DNA of 64,000 nt from Panulirus ornatus (Eukaryota; Arthropoda; Malacostraca; Decapoda; Palinuridae). Each line of letters opens with the position of its first letter. Within the stretch, counting starts at the first letter, position 1. The position numbers and the translations under genes were made by a program. The stretch covers positions 57,546,459-57,610,458 of the forward strand of contig NC_092238.1 in NCBI RefSeq assembly GCF_036320965.1. The letters are read 5' to 3'. Below the pieces are notes generated by a model, which saw only the letters and a program-made list of their open reading frames with translations, ran no database searches and was not told where the DNA came from. Of this stretch, positions 1 through 18,890 are shown one piece after another.

Positions 1-1757
<1,757 letters not shown>

Positions 1758-1828
1758 ATTTTGTGTGTGTGTGCGTGTGTGTGTGTATGTGTGCGTGTGT
1801 GTATATGTATATATATATGTATATTATC
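1758..1828. repeat. (GT)n/(AT)n microsatellite at the L2 5' end
   Basis: Interrupted GT array followed by ATATGTATAT. A very similar GT/AT block lies directly upstream of L15 (36206-36296) and, inverted, upstream of L16 (42985-43084). It may therefore be shared flanking DNA or part of the element's 5' end. Confidence 0.8.
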
Positions 1829-4800
1829 CCTGGGGATAGGGGTGAAAGAATACTTCCCACGTATTCCTCGCGGGTCGTAGAAAGCGACTAGAGGGGACGG
1901 GAGCGGGGGGCCGGAAATCCTCCCCTCCTTGTATTAACTTTCTAAAATGGGAAACAGAAGAAGGAGTCACGCGGGGAGTGATCATCCTCCTCGAAGGCTC
2001 AGAGTGGGGTGCCTAAATGTGTGTGGATGTAACCAAGATGTGAAAAAAGGAGAGATAGGTAGTATGTTTGAGGAAAGGAACCTGGATGTTTTGGCTCTGA
2101 GTGAAACGAAGCTCAAGGGTAAAGGGGAAGAGTGGTTTGGAAATGTCTGGGGAGTGAAGTCAGGGGTTAGTGAGAGGACAAGAGCAAGGGAAGGAGTAGC
2201 AATACTCCTGAAACAGGAGTTGTGGGAGTATGTGATAGAATGTAAGAAAGTAAATTCTCGATTAATATGGGTAAAATTGAAAGTTGATGGAGAGAGGTGG
2301 GTGATTATTGGTGCATATGCACCTGGGCATGAGAAGAAAGATCATGAGAGGCAAGTGTTTTGGGAGCAGCTGAATGAGTGTGTTAGCGGTTTTGATGCAC
2401 GAGACCGGGTTATAGTGATGGGTGATTTGAATGCAAAGGTGAGTAATGTGGCAGTTGAGGGAATAATTGGTATGCATGGGGTGTTCAGTGTTGTAAATGG
2501 AAATGGTGAAGAGCTTGTAGATTTATGTGCTGAAAAAGGATTGATGATTGGGAATACCTGGTTTAAAAAGCGAGATATACATAAGTATACTTATGTAAGT
2601 AGGAGAGATGGCCAGAGAGCGTTATTGGATTACGTGTTAATTGACAGGCGTGCGAAAGAGAGACTTTTGGATGTTAATGTGCTGAGAGGTGCAACTGGAG
2701 GGATGTCTGATCATTATCTTGTGGAGGCTAAGGTGAAGATTAGTATGGGTTTTCAGAAAAGAGGAGTGAATGTTGGGGTGAAGAAGGTGGTGAGAGTAAG
2801 TGAGCTTGGGAAGGAGACCTGTGTGGGGAAGTACCAGGAGAGACTGTGTACAGAATGGAAAAAGGTGAGAACAATGGAAGTAAGGGGAGTGGGGGAGGAA
2901 TGGGATGTATTTAGGGAATCAGTGATGGATTGCGCAAAAGATGCTTGTGGCATGAGAAGAGTGGGAGGTGGGCTGTTTAGAAAGGGTAGTGAGTGGTGGG
3001 ATGAAGAAGTAAGAGTATTAGTGAAAGAGAAGAGAGAGGCATTTGGACGATTTTTGCAGGGAAAAAATGCAATTGAGTGGGAGAAGTATAAAAGAAAGAG
3101 ACAGGAGGTCAAGAGAAAGGTGCAAGAGGTGAAAAAAAGGGCAAATGAGAGTTGGGGTGAGAGACTATCAGTAAATTTTAGGGAGAATAAAAAGATGTTC
3201 TGGAAGGAGGTAAATAGGGTGCGTAAGACAAGGGAGCAAATGGGAACTTCAGTGAAGGGCGTAAATGGGGAGGTGATAACAAGTAGTGGTGATGTGAGAA
3301 GGAGATGGAATGAGTATTTTGAAGGTTTGTTGAATGTGTCTGATGACAGAGTGGCAGATATAGGGTGTTTTGGTCGAGGTGGTGTGCAAAGTGAGAGGGT
3401 TAGGGAAAATGATTTGGTAAACAGAGAAGAGGTATTAAAAGCTTTGCGAAAGATGAAAGCCGGCAAGGCAGCAGGTTTGGATGGTATTGCAGTGGAATTT
3501 ATTAAAAAAGGGGGTGACTGTATTGTTGACTGGTTGGTAAGGTTATTTAATGTATGTATGACTCATGGTGAGGTGCCTGAGGATTGGCGGAATGCGTGCA
3601 TAGTGCCATTGTACAAAGGCAAAGGGGATAAGAGTGAGTGCTCAAATTACAGAGGTATAAGTTTGTTGAGTATTCCTGGTAAATTATATGGGAGGGTATT
3701 GATTGAGAGGGTGAAGGCATGTACAGAGCATCAGATTGGGGAAGAGCAGTGCGGTTTCAGAAGTGGTAGAGGATGTGTGGATCAGGTGTTTGCTTTGAAG
3801 AATGTATGTGAGAAATACTTAGAAAAGCAAATGGATTTGTATGTAGCATTTATGGATCTGGAGAAGGCATATGATAGAGTTGATAGAGATGCTCTGTGGA
3901 AGGTATTAAGAATATATGGTGTGGGAGGCAAGTTGTTAGAAGCAGTGAAAAGTTTTTATCGAGGATGTAAGGCATGTGTACGTGTAGGAAGAGAGGAAAG
4001 TGATTGGTTCTCAGTGAATGTAGGTTTGCGGCAGGGGTGTGTGATGTCTCCATGGTTGTTTAATTTGTTTATGGATGGGGTTGTTAGGGAGGTAAATGCA
4101 AGAGTCCTGGAAAGAGGGGCAAGTATGAAGTCTGTTGGGGATGAGAGAGCTTGGGAAGTGAGTCAGTTGTTGTTCGCTGATGATACAGCGCTGGTGGCTG
4201 ATTCATGTGAGAAACTGCAGAAGCTGGTGACTGAGTTTGGTAAAGTGTGTGGAAGAAGAAAGTTAAGAGTAAATGTGAATAAGAGCAAGGTTATTAGGTA
4301 CAGTAGGGTTGAGGGTCAAGTCAATTGGGAGGTGAGTTTGAATGGAGAAAAACTGGAGGAAGTGAAGTGTTTTAGATATCTGGGAGTGGATCTGGCAGCG
4401 GATGGAACCATGGAAGCGGAAGTGGATCATAGGGTGGGGGAGGGGGCGAAAATTTTGGGAGCCTTGAAAAATGTGTGGAAGTCGAGAACATTATCTCGGA
4501 AAGCAAAAATGGGTATGTTTGAAGGAATAGTGGTTCCAACAATGTTGTATGGTTGCGAGGCGTGGGCTATGGATAGAGTTGTGCGCAGGAGGATGGATGT
4601 GCTGGAAATGAGATGTTTGAGGACAATGTGTGGTGTGAGGTGGTTTGATCGAGTAAGTAACGTAAGGGTGAGAGAGATGTGTGGAAATAAAAAGAGCGTG
4701 GTTGAGAGAGCAGAAGAGGGTGTTTTGAAATGGTTTGGGGCACATGGAGAGAATGAGTGAGGAAAGATTGACCAAGAGGATATATGTGTCGGAGGTGGAG

Positions 4801-5142
4801 GGAACGAGGAGAAGAGGGAGACCAAATTGGAGGTGGAAAGATGGAGTGAAAAAGATTTTGTGCGATCGGGGCCTGAACATGCAGGAGGGTGAAAGGAGGG
4901 CAAGGAATAGAGTGAATTGGAGCGATGTGGTATACAGGGGTTGACGTGCTGTCAGTGGATTGAATCAAGGCATGTGAAGCGTCTGGGGTAAACCATGGAA
5001 AGCTGTGTAGGTATGTATATTTGCGTGTGTGGACGTGTGTATGTACATGTGTATGGGGGGGGGTTGGGCCATTTCTTTCGTCTGTTTCCTTGCGCTACCT
5101 CGCAAACGCGGGAGACAGCGACAAAGTATAAAAAAAAAAAAA
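1829..5142 (+). mobile_element. L2: full-length RTE-like LINE
   Basis: Full-length non-LTR retrotransposon, about 3.3 kb. The 5' head at 1829-1946 begins CCCTGGGGATAGGGG and contains a GAATAC/GTATTC hairpin. The single ORF occupies 1947-4944. The short 3' UTR at 4945-5128 ends in the CGCTACCTCGCAAACGCGGG stem-loop and poly(A). No separate ORF1, LTR or capsid gene is present. One ORF with EN plus RT and a simple-repeat tail fits the RTE clade; the clade is inferred, not tested by phylogeny. It abuts the minus-strand fragment L3 with only a short A-rich tract between them. Confidence 0.92.
1947..4944 (+). CDS. LINE ORF: endonuclease-reverse transcriptase (one frameshift)
   Basis: Encodes the enzyme that nicks target DNA and copies the element RNA (target-primed reverse transcription). 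Residues about 18-262 are an exonuclease/endonuclease/phosphatase domain: N24, E53 (LSETKL), Y124 (GAYAPG), D160/N162 (GDLN) and S254-D255-H256. Residues about 495-815 are the RT: D637 in [19 protein letters not shown] at 694-703, FADD at 743-746, NKSK near 778 and YLGVDL at 811. The C-terminal region holds LYGCEAW, and GHMERM follows after the break. The ATG at 1947 follows the 5' head directly. The frame runs open for 937 codons to 4760. An extra G in the GGGG run near 4740 (other copies have GGG) shifts it, and the remaining C-terminus continues in another frame to TGA at 4942-4944. Without the extra base it would be 998 aa. The frameshift may be real or an assembly error. Confidence 0.9.
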
Positions 5143-5146
5143 TAAA

Positions 5147-6342
5147 TAATTTACCAGGAATACTCAACAAAGTTATACCCCTGTAATTTGAGCACTCACT
5201 GTTATCCCCTTTGCCTTTGTACAGTGGCACTATGCATGCATTTCGCCAATCCTCAGGCACCTCACCATGAATCATACATACATTAGATAACCTTACCAAC
5301 CAGTCAACAATACAGTCACCACCTTTTTTAATAAATTCCACTGCAATGCCATCCAATTCTGCTGCTTTGCCGGCTTTCATCTTCCGTAAAGCTTTTACTA
5401 CCTCTTCTTTATTTACCAAATCATTTTCTCTAACCTTCTATCTTTGCACACCACCTCGACCAAGACACCCCACAGGTGATACTCTATCATCAAACACATT
5501 CAACAAACCTTCAAAATACTCACTCCATCTCCTTCTCACATCACCACTACTTGTTATCACCTCCCCATTAGCCCCCTTCACTGAAGTTCCCATTTGCTCC
5601 CTTGTCTTACGCACTTTATTTACCTACTTCCTGAACATCTTTTTATTTTCCCTGAAATTTAATGATACTCTCTCACCCCAACTCTCATTTGCCATCTTTT
5701 TCAACTCTTGCACCTTTCTCTTGACCTCCTGCCTCTTTCTTTTATACCTCTCCCACTCATTAGCATTTTTTTCCGGGCAAAAATCGTTCAAACGCCTCTC
5801 TCTTCTCTTTCACTAATAATCTTACCTCTTCATCCCACCACTCACTAACTTTTCAAATTAACCCACCTCCCACGCTTCTCATGCCAAAAGCATCTTTTGC
5901 GGAAGCCATCACTGCTTCCCTAAATACATCCCATTCCTCCCCCACTCCCCTTACCTCCTTTGTTCTTACCTTTTTCCATTCTGTAATGAGTCTCTCCTGG
6001 TATTTCCTCACACAAGTCTCCTTCCCAAGCTCACTTACTCTCACCACTCTCTTCACCCCAACAGTCTCTCTTCTTTTCTGAAAACCCCCACAAACATTCA
6101 CCTTTGCTTCCACAAGATAATGATCAGACATCCCTCCAGTTGCACCACTCAGCACATTAACATCCAAAAGTCTCTCTTTCGTGAGTCTATCAAATAACAC
6201 GTAATCCAATAACGCTCTCTGGCCATCTCTCCTACTTACATACATATACTTATGTATATATCGCTTTTTAAAACAGGTATTCCCAATCACCAGTCATTTT
6301 TCAGCACATAAAACTACAAGCTCTTCACCATTTCCATTTACA

Positions 6343-6344
<2 letters not shown>
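5147..6344 (-). mobile_element. L3: internal LINE fragment, decayed
   Basis: Minus-strand piece covering the late endonuclease domain ([10 protein letters not shown] near 6115), the linker and the N-terminal part of the RT ([23 protein letters not shown]). It lacks the RT palm, the C-terminus and both UTRs. Open pieces are 5853-6290 and about 5150-5419 on the minus strand, with frameshifts between them. Both ends are abrupt: the lower one abuts the poly(A) region of L2 and the upper one abuts (AT)n. Confidence 0.88.
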
Positions 6345-6345
<1 letters not shown>

Positions 6346-6424
<79 letters not shown>

Positions 6425-6428
6425 GCAC

Positions 6429-6474
<46 letters not shown>
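6346..6474. repeat. (AT)n microsatellite with an embedded 14-bp LINE scrap
   Basis: AT array at 6346-6419 and again at 6433-6474. Between them CAATGGCACTATG (about 6420-6432) matches a short stretch of the minus-strand LINE RT region, apparently a tiny remnant trapped between two AT arrays. Confidence 0.9.
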
Positions 6475-6482
<8 letters not shown>

Positions 6483-8272
6483 GGGGTGAGAGAGTATCAT
6501 TAAATTTTAGGGAGAATAAAAAGATGTTCTGGAAGGAGGTAAATAAAGTGCGTAAGACAAGGGAGCAAATGGAAACTTCAGTGAAGGGCGCAAATGGGGA
6601 GGTGATAACAAGTAGTGGTGATGTGAGAAGGAGATGGAGTGAGTATTTTGAAGGTTTGTTGAATGTGTTTGATGATAGAGTGGCAGATATAGGGTGTTTT
6701 GGTCGAGGTGGTGTGCAAAGTGAGAGGGTTAGGGAAAATGATTTGGTAAACAGAAAAGAGGTAGTGAAAGCTTTGCGGAAGATGAAAGCCGGCAAGGCAG
6801 CTGGTTTGGATGGTATTGCAGTGGAATTTATTAAAAAAGGGGGTGACTGTATTGTTGACTGGTTGGTAAGGTTATTCAATGTATGTATGACTCATGGTGA
6901 GGTGCCTGAGGATTGGCGGAATGCTTGCATAGTGCCATTGTACAAAGGCAAAGGGGATAAGAGTGAGTGCTCAAATTACAGAGGTATAAGTTTGTTGAGT
7001 ATTCCTAGTAAATTATATGGGAGGGTATTGATTGAGAGGGTGAAGGCATGTACAGAGCATCAGATTGGGGAAGAGCAGTGTGGTTTCAGAAGTGGTAGAG
7101 GATGTGTGGATCAGGTGTTTGCTTTGAAGAATGTATGTGAGAAATACTTAGAAAAGCAAATGGATTTGTATGTAGCATTTATGGATCTGGAGAAGGCATA
7201 TGATAGAGTTGATAGAGATGCTCTGTGGAAGGTATTAAGAATATATGGTGTGGGAGGAAAGTTGTTAGAAGCAGTGAAAAGTTTTTATCGAGGATGTAAG
7301 GCATGTGTACGTGTAGGAAGAGAGGAAAGTGATTGGTTCTCAGTGAATGTAGGTTTGCGGCAGGGGTGTGTGATGTCTCCATGGTTGTTTAATTTCTTAA
7401 TGGATGGGGTTGTTAGGGAGGTAAATGGAAGAGTTTTGGAAAGAGGGGCAAGTATGAAGTCTGTTGGGGATGAGGGAGCTTGGGAAGTGAGTCAGTTGTT
7501 GTTCGCTGATGATACAGCGCTGGTGTCTGATTCATGTGAGAAACTGCAGAAGCTGGTGACTGAGTTTGGTAAAGTGTGTGGAAGAAGAAAGTTAAGAGTA
7601 AATGTGAATAAGAGCAAGGTTATTAGGTACAGTAGGGTTGAGGGTCAAGTCAATTGGGAGGTGAGTTTGAATGGAGAAAAACTGGAGGAAGTGAAGTGTT
7701 TTAGATATCTGGGAGTGGATCTGGCAGCGGATGGAACCATGGAAGCGGAAGTGGATCATAGGGTGGGGGAGGGGGCGAAAATTCTGGGGGCCTTAGAGAA
7801 TGTGAGGAAGTCGAGAACATTATCTCGGAAAGCAAAAATGGGTATGTTTGAAGGAATAGTGGTTCCAACAATGTTGTATGGTTGCGAGGCGTGGGCTATG
7901 GATAGAGTTGTGCGCAGGAGGATGGATGTGCTGGAAATGAGATGTTTGAGGACAATGTGTGATGTGAGGTGGTTTGATCGAGTGAGTAACGTAAGGGTAA
8001 GAGAGATGTGTGGAAATAAAAAGAGCGTGGTTGAGAGAGCAGAAGAGGGTGTTTTGAAGTGGTTTGGGCACATGGAGAGGATGAGTGAGGAAAGATTGAC
8101 CAAGAGGATATATGTGTCGGAGGTGGAGGGAGCAAGGAGAAGAGGGAGACCAAATTGGAGGTGGAAAGATGGGGTGAAAAAGATTTTGTGTGATCGGGGC
8201 CTGAACATGCAGGAGGGTGAATGGAGGGCAAGGAATAGAGTGAATTGGAGCGATGTGGTATACCGGGGTTGA
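6422..8272 (+). CDS. LINE RT and C-terminal ORF fused to an Ile-Tyr leader
   Basis: Open frame of 616 codons. The first about 18 residues are encoded by the microsatellite (repeated Ile-Tyr) and are not ancestral. LINE coding sequence starts at about 6476. The RT is complete: [39 protein letters not shown] and YLGVDL, followed by the LYGCEAW and GHMERM C-terminal region ending VVYRG. Without the endonuclease domain this is a partial protein. No promoter is visible and expression is doubtful. Substitutions relative to L2 are few, for example CDVRW for CGVRW. Confidence 0.8.
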
Positions 8273-8449
8273 CGTGCTGTCAGTGGATTGAATGAAGGCA
8301 TGTGAAGCGTCTGGGGTAAACCATGGAAAGCTGTGTAGGTATGTATATTTGGGTGTGTGGACGTATGTATGGGGGGGGGGGTTGGGCCATTTCTTTCGTC
8401 TGTTTCCTTGCGCTACCTCGCAAACGCGGGAGACAGCGACAAAGTATAA

Positions 8450-8458
<9 letters not shown>
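6475..8458 (+). mobile_element. L4: 5'-truncated LINE with intact C-terminal two-thirds
   Basis: Starts abruptly in the linker upstream of the RT ([10 protein letters not shown]) against (AT)n. It runs without interruption to the stop at 8270-8272 and then through the short 3' UTR, terminal stem-loop and poly(A). The endonuclease is missing, so it could not retrotranspose alone. Sequence is close to L2 and L16, so it is a young copy. Confidence 0.92.

Positions 8459-8532
<74 letters not shown>
8459..8532. repeat. (AT)n microsatellite, 74 bp
   Basis: Pure TA array following the L4 poly(A) tail. It is tail-to-tail with S1. Confidence 0.97.
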
Positions 8533-8969
<437 letters not shown>

Positions 8970-11900
8970 CAATTCTAGATAAATATGGGTAAAACTGAAA
9001 GTTAATGGAGAGAGATGGGTGATGATTGGTGCATGTGCACCTGAGTATGAGAAGAAAGATCATGAGAGGCAAGTGTTTTGGGAGTAGCTGGATAAGTGTG
9101 TTAGTGGGTTTGATGCACAAGACCGGGTTATAGTGATGGGTGATTTGAATTCAGAGGTGAGTAATGTGGCAGTTGACGGAATAATTGGTATACATGTGGT
9201 GTTCAGTGTTGTAAATGGAAATGGTGAAGAGCTTGTAGATTTACGTGCTGAAAAAGGACTGGTGATTTGGAATACCTGGTTTAAAAACCGAGATATACAT
9301 AAGTATACGTATGTAAGTAGAAGAGATGGCTAGAGAGCGTTATTGGATTACGTGTTAATTGACAGGCGCAAAAAAGAGAGACTTTTGGATGTTAATGTGC
9401 TGAGAGGTGGAACTGGAGGGATGTTTGATCATTATCTTATGAAGGCGAAGGTGAAGATTTCTATAGGTTTTCAGAATATTGGAGTGAAGAGAATATTGGG
9501 TTGAAGAGGGTAGTGAGAGTAAGTGAGAATGGTAAGGACACTTGTGTGAGGATGCACCAGGAGAGACTGAATACAGAATGGAAAAAGGTGAGAACAAAAG
9601 AGGTAAGGGGAGTGGGGGAGGAATGGGATGTATTTAGGGAAGCAGTGATGGCTTGCGCAAAGGATGCTTGTGGCATGAGAAGTGTGGGAGGTGGGTTGAT
9701 TAGAAAGGGTAGTGAGTGATGGGATGAAAAAGTAAGATTATTAGTGAAAAAGAAGAGAGAAGCATTTGGATGATTTTTGCAGGGAAAAAATGCAAATGAG
9801 TGGGATATGTATAAAAGAAAGAGACAGGAGGTCAAGAGAAAGGTGCAAGAGGTGAAAAAGAGGGCGAATGAAAGTTAGGGTGAGAGAGTATCATTAAATT
9901 TTCGGGAGGATAAAAAGATGTTCTGGAAAGAGGTAAATAAAGTGCGTAAGACAAGGGAGCAAATGGGAACTTCAGTGAAGGTGGCTAATGGGGAGGTGAT
10001 AACAAGTAGTGGTGATGTGAGAAGGAGATGGAGTGAGTATTTTGAAAGTTTCTTGAATGTGTTTGATGATAGAGTGGCAGATATAGGGTGTTTTGTTCGA
10101 CGTGGTGTGCAAATTGAGAGGGTTAGGGAAAATGATTTGGTAAACAGAGAAGAGGTAGTAAAAGCCTTGCTGAAGATGAAAGCCGGCAAGGCAGCAGGTT
10201 TGGATGGTATTGCAGTGGAATATATTAAAAAAGTGGTGAGTATATTGTTGACTGGTTGGTAAGGTTATTTAATGTATATATGATTCATGGTGAGGTGACT
10301 GAGGATTGGCGGAATGCGTGCATAGTGCCATTGTACAAATGAAAAGGGCATAAGTGTGAGTGCTCAAATTACAGAGGTATAAGTTTGTTGAATATTCCTG
10401 GTATATTATATGGGAGGATATTGATTGAGAGGGTGAAGGCATGTACAGAGCATCAGATTGGGGAAGAGCAGTGTGGTTTCAGAAGTGGATCAGGTGTTTG
10501 CTTTGAAGAATGTACGTGAGAAATTCTTAGAAAAGCAAATGGATTTGTATGTAGCATTTATGGATCTGGAGAAGGCATATAAGAGAGTTGATAGAGATGC
10601 TCTGTGGAAGGAACTAAGAATATATGGTGTAGGAGGCAAGTTGTTAGAAGCAGGCAAAAGTTTTTATCGAGGATGTAATGCATGTGTACGTGTGGGAAGA
10701 GAGGAAAGTGATTTGCTCTCAGTGAATGTAGGTTTGCGGCATGGGTGGGTGATGTCTCCACGGTTGTTTAATTTATATATGGAAGGGTTGTTAGGGAGGT
10801 GAATGCAAGAGTTTTGGAAAGAGGGGCAAGTATGAAGTCTGTTGGGGATGAGAGAGCTTGGGAAGTGAGTCAGTTGTTGTTCGCTGATGATACAGCGCTG
10901 GTGGCTGATTCATGTGAGAAACTGAAGAAGCTTGTGACTGAGTTTGGTAAAGTGTGAAAGAAGAAAGTTAAGAGTGAATAAGAGCAAGGTTATTGGGTAC
11001 AGTATGGTTGAGGATCAAGTCAATTGGGAGGAAAGTTTGAATGGAGAAAAACTGGAGGAAGTCAAGTGTTTTAGATATCTGTGATTGGATCTGGCAGCGG
11101 ATGGAACCATGGAAGTGTAAGTGAATCATTGTGTGGGTGAGGGGGCGAAAATCCTGGGAGCCTTGAAGAATGTGTGGAAGTCGAGAACATTATCTCGGAA
11201 AGCAAAAATGTGTATGTTTGAAGGAATAGTGGTTCCAACAATGTTGTATTGTTGCGAGGCGTGGGCTCTGGATAGAGTTGTGCGCAGGAGAGTGGATGTC
11301 CTGGAAATGAGATGTTTGAGAATAATATGTGGTGCGAGGTGTTTTGATCGAGTAAGTAATGTAAGGGTAAGAGAGATGTGTGGAAATAAAAAGAGCGTGG
11401 TTGAGAGAGCAGAAGAGGGTGTTCTGAAATGGTTTGGGCACATGGAGAGAATGAGTGAGGAAAGATTGACCAACAGGTTATATATGTCAGAGGTGGAGAA
11501 AACGAGAAGTGGGAGACCAACCTGGATTTGGAAAGATGGAGTGAAAAAGATTTTGAGTGATCGGGGCCTGAACATGCAGGGGGGTGAAAGGCGGGCAAGG
11601 AAAAGAGTGAATTGGATCGATGTTGTATACCGGGGTTGACGTGCTGTCAATGGATTGAATCAGGGAATGTGAAGCGTCTGGGGTAAACCATGGAAAGTTG
11701 TGTGGGGCCTGGATGCGGAGAGGGAGCTGTGGTTTCGGGCATTATTGCATGACAGCTAGAGACAGTGTGAACGAATGGGGCCTTTGTTGTCTTTTCCTAG
11801 CGCTACCTCGCACACATGAGGGCGGAGGGGGATGTTATTCCATGTGTGTCGAGGTGGCGATGGGAATGAATAAAGGCAGACAGTGTGGACTGTGTGCATG

Positions 11901-12077
11901 TGTATATGTAGGTGTCTGTGTGGTTATATATATGTGTACATTGAGATGTATGTTTATGTATATTTGCGTGTGTGGACGTGTATATATATACATGTATATG
12001 GGTGTGAGTTGGGCCATTTCTTTCGTTTGTTTCCTTGCGATACCTTGCAAACGCGGGAGACAGCGACAAAGCAAAAT

Positions 12078-12080
<3 letters not shown>
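8970..12080 (+). mobile_element. L5: 5'-truncated, decayed LINE (long 3' UTR type)
   Basis: Starts in the endonuclease region (AATTCTAGATAAATATGGG). All later domains are present in order but carry many stops and indels: TAG near 9085 and 9332, TGA near 9719, a deletion removing GRGCV near 10486, and frameshifts in the palm. The longest open pieces are 9501-9719, 9918-10262, 10458-10802 and 11121-11639. FADD is preserved near 10885 but out of frame with its surroundings. The 3' UTR at 11640-12075 is the long form, containing both CGCTACCTCGC modules. A dead, older copy. Confidence 0.9.

Positions 12081-12162
<82 letters not shown>
12081..12162. repeat. (AT)n microsatellite, 82 bp
   Basis: Pure AT array following the L5 3' end. 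Confidence 0.97.
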
Positions 12163-18790
<6,628 letters not shown>

Positions 18791-18855
<65 letters not shown>

Positions 18856-18890
18856 ATTAATATATATATATATATATATATGTATGTATT
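18791..18890. repeat. (AT)n microsatellite, about 100 bp
   Basis: TA array with ACATAT and ACATTAAT interruptions. Confidence 0.95.

Noticed and set aside
2753..3466. 237-codon minus-strand Ser/Thr/Pro-rich frame
   Set aside because: Antisense shadow of the LINE ORF. The same shadow recurs opposite every young copy (e.g. 37210, 41355, 44978) and has no domain.
1829..5142. LTR retrotransposon or integrated virus
   Set aside because: No LTRs, gag, protease, integrase or envelope. The endonuclease of the apurinic type and FADD RT define a non-LTR element.
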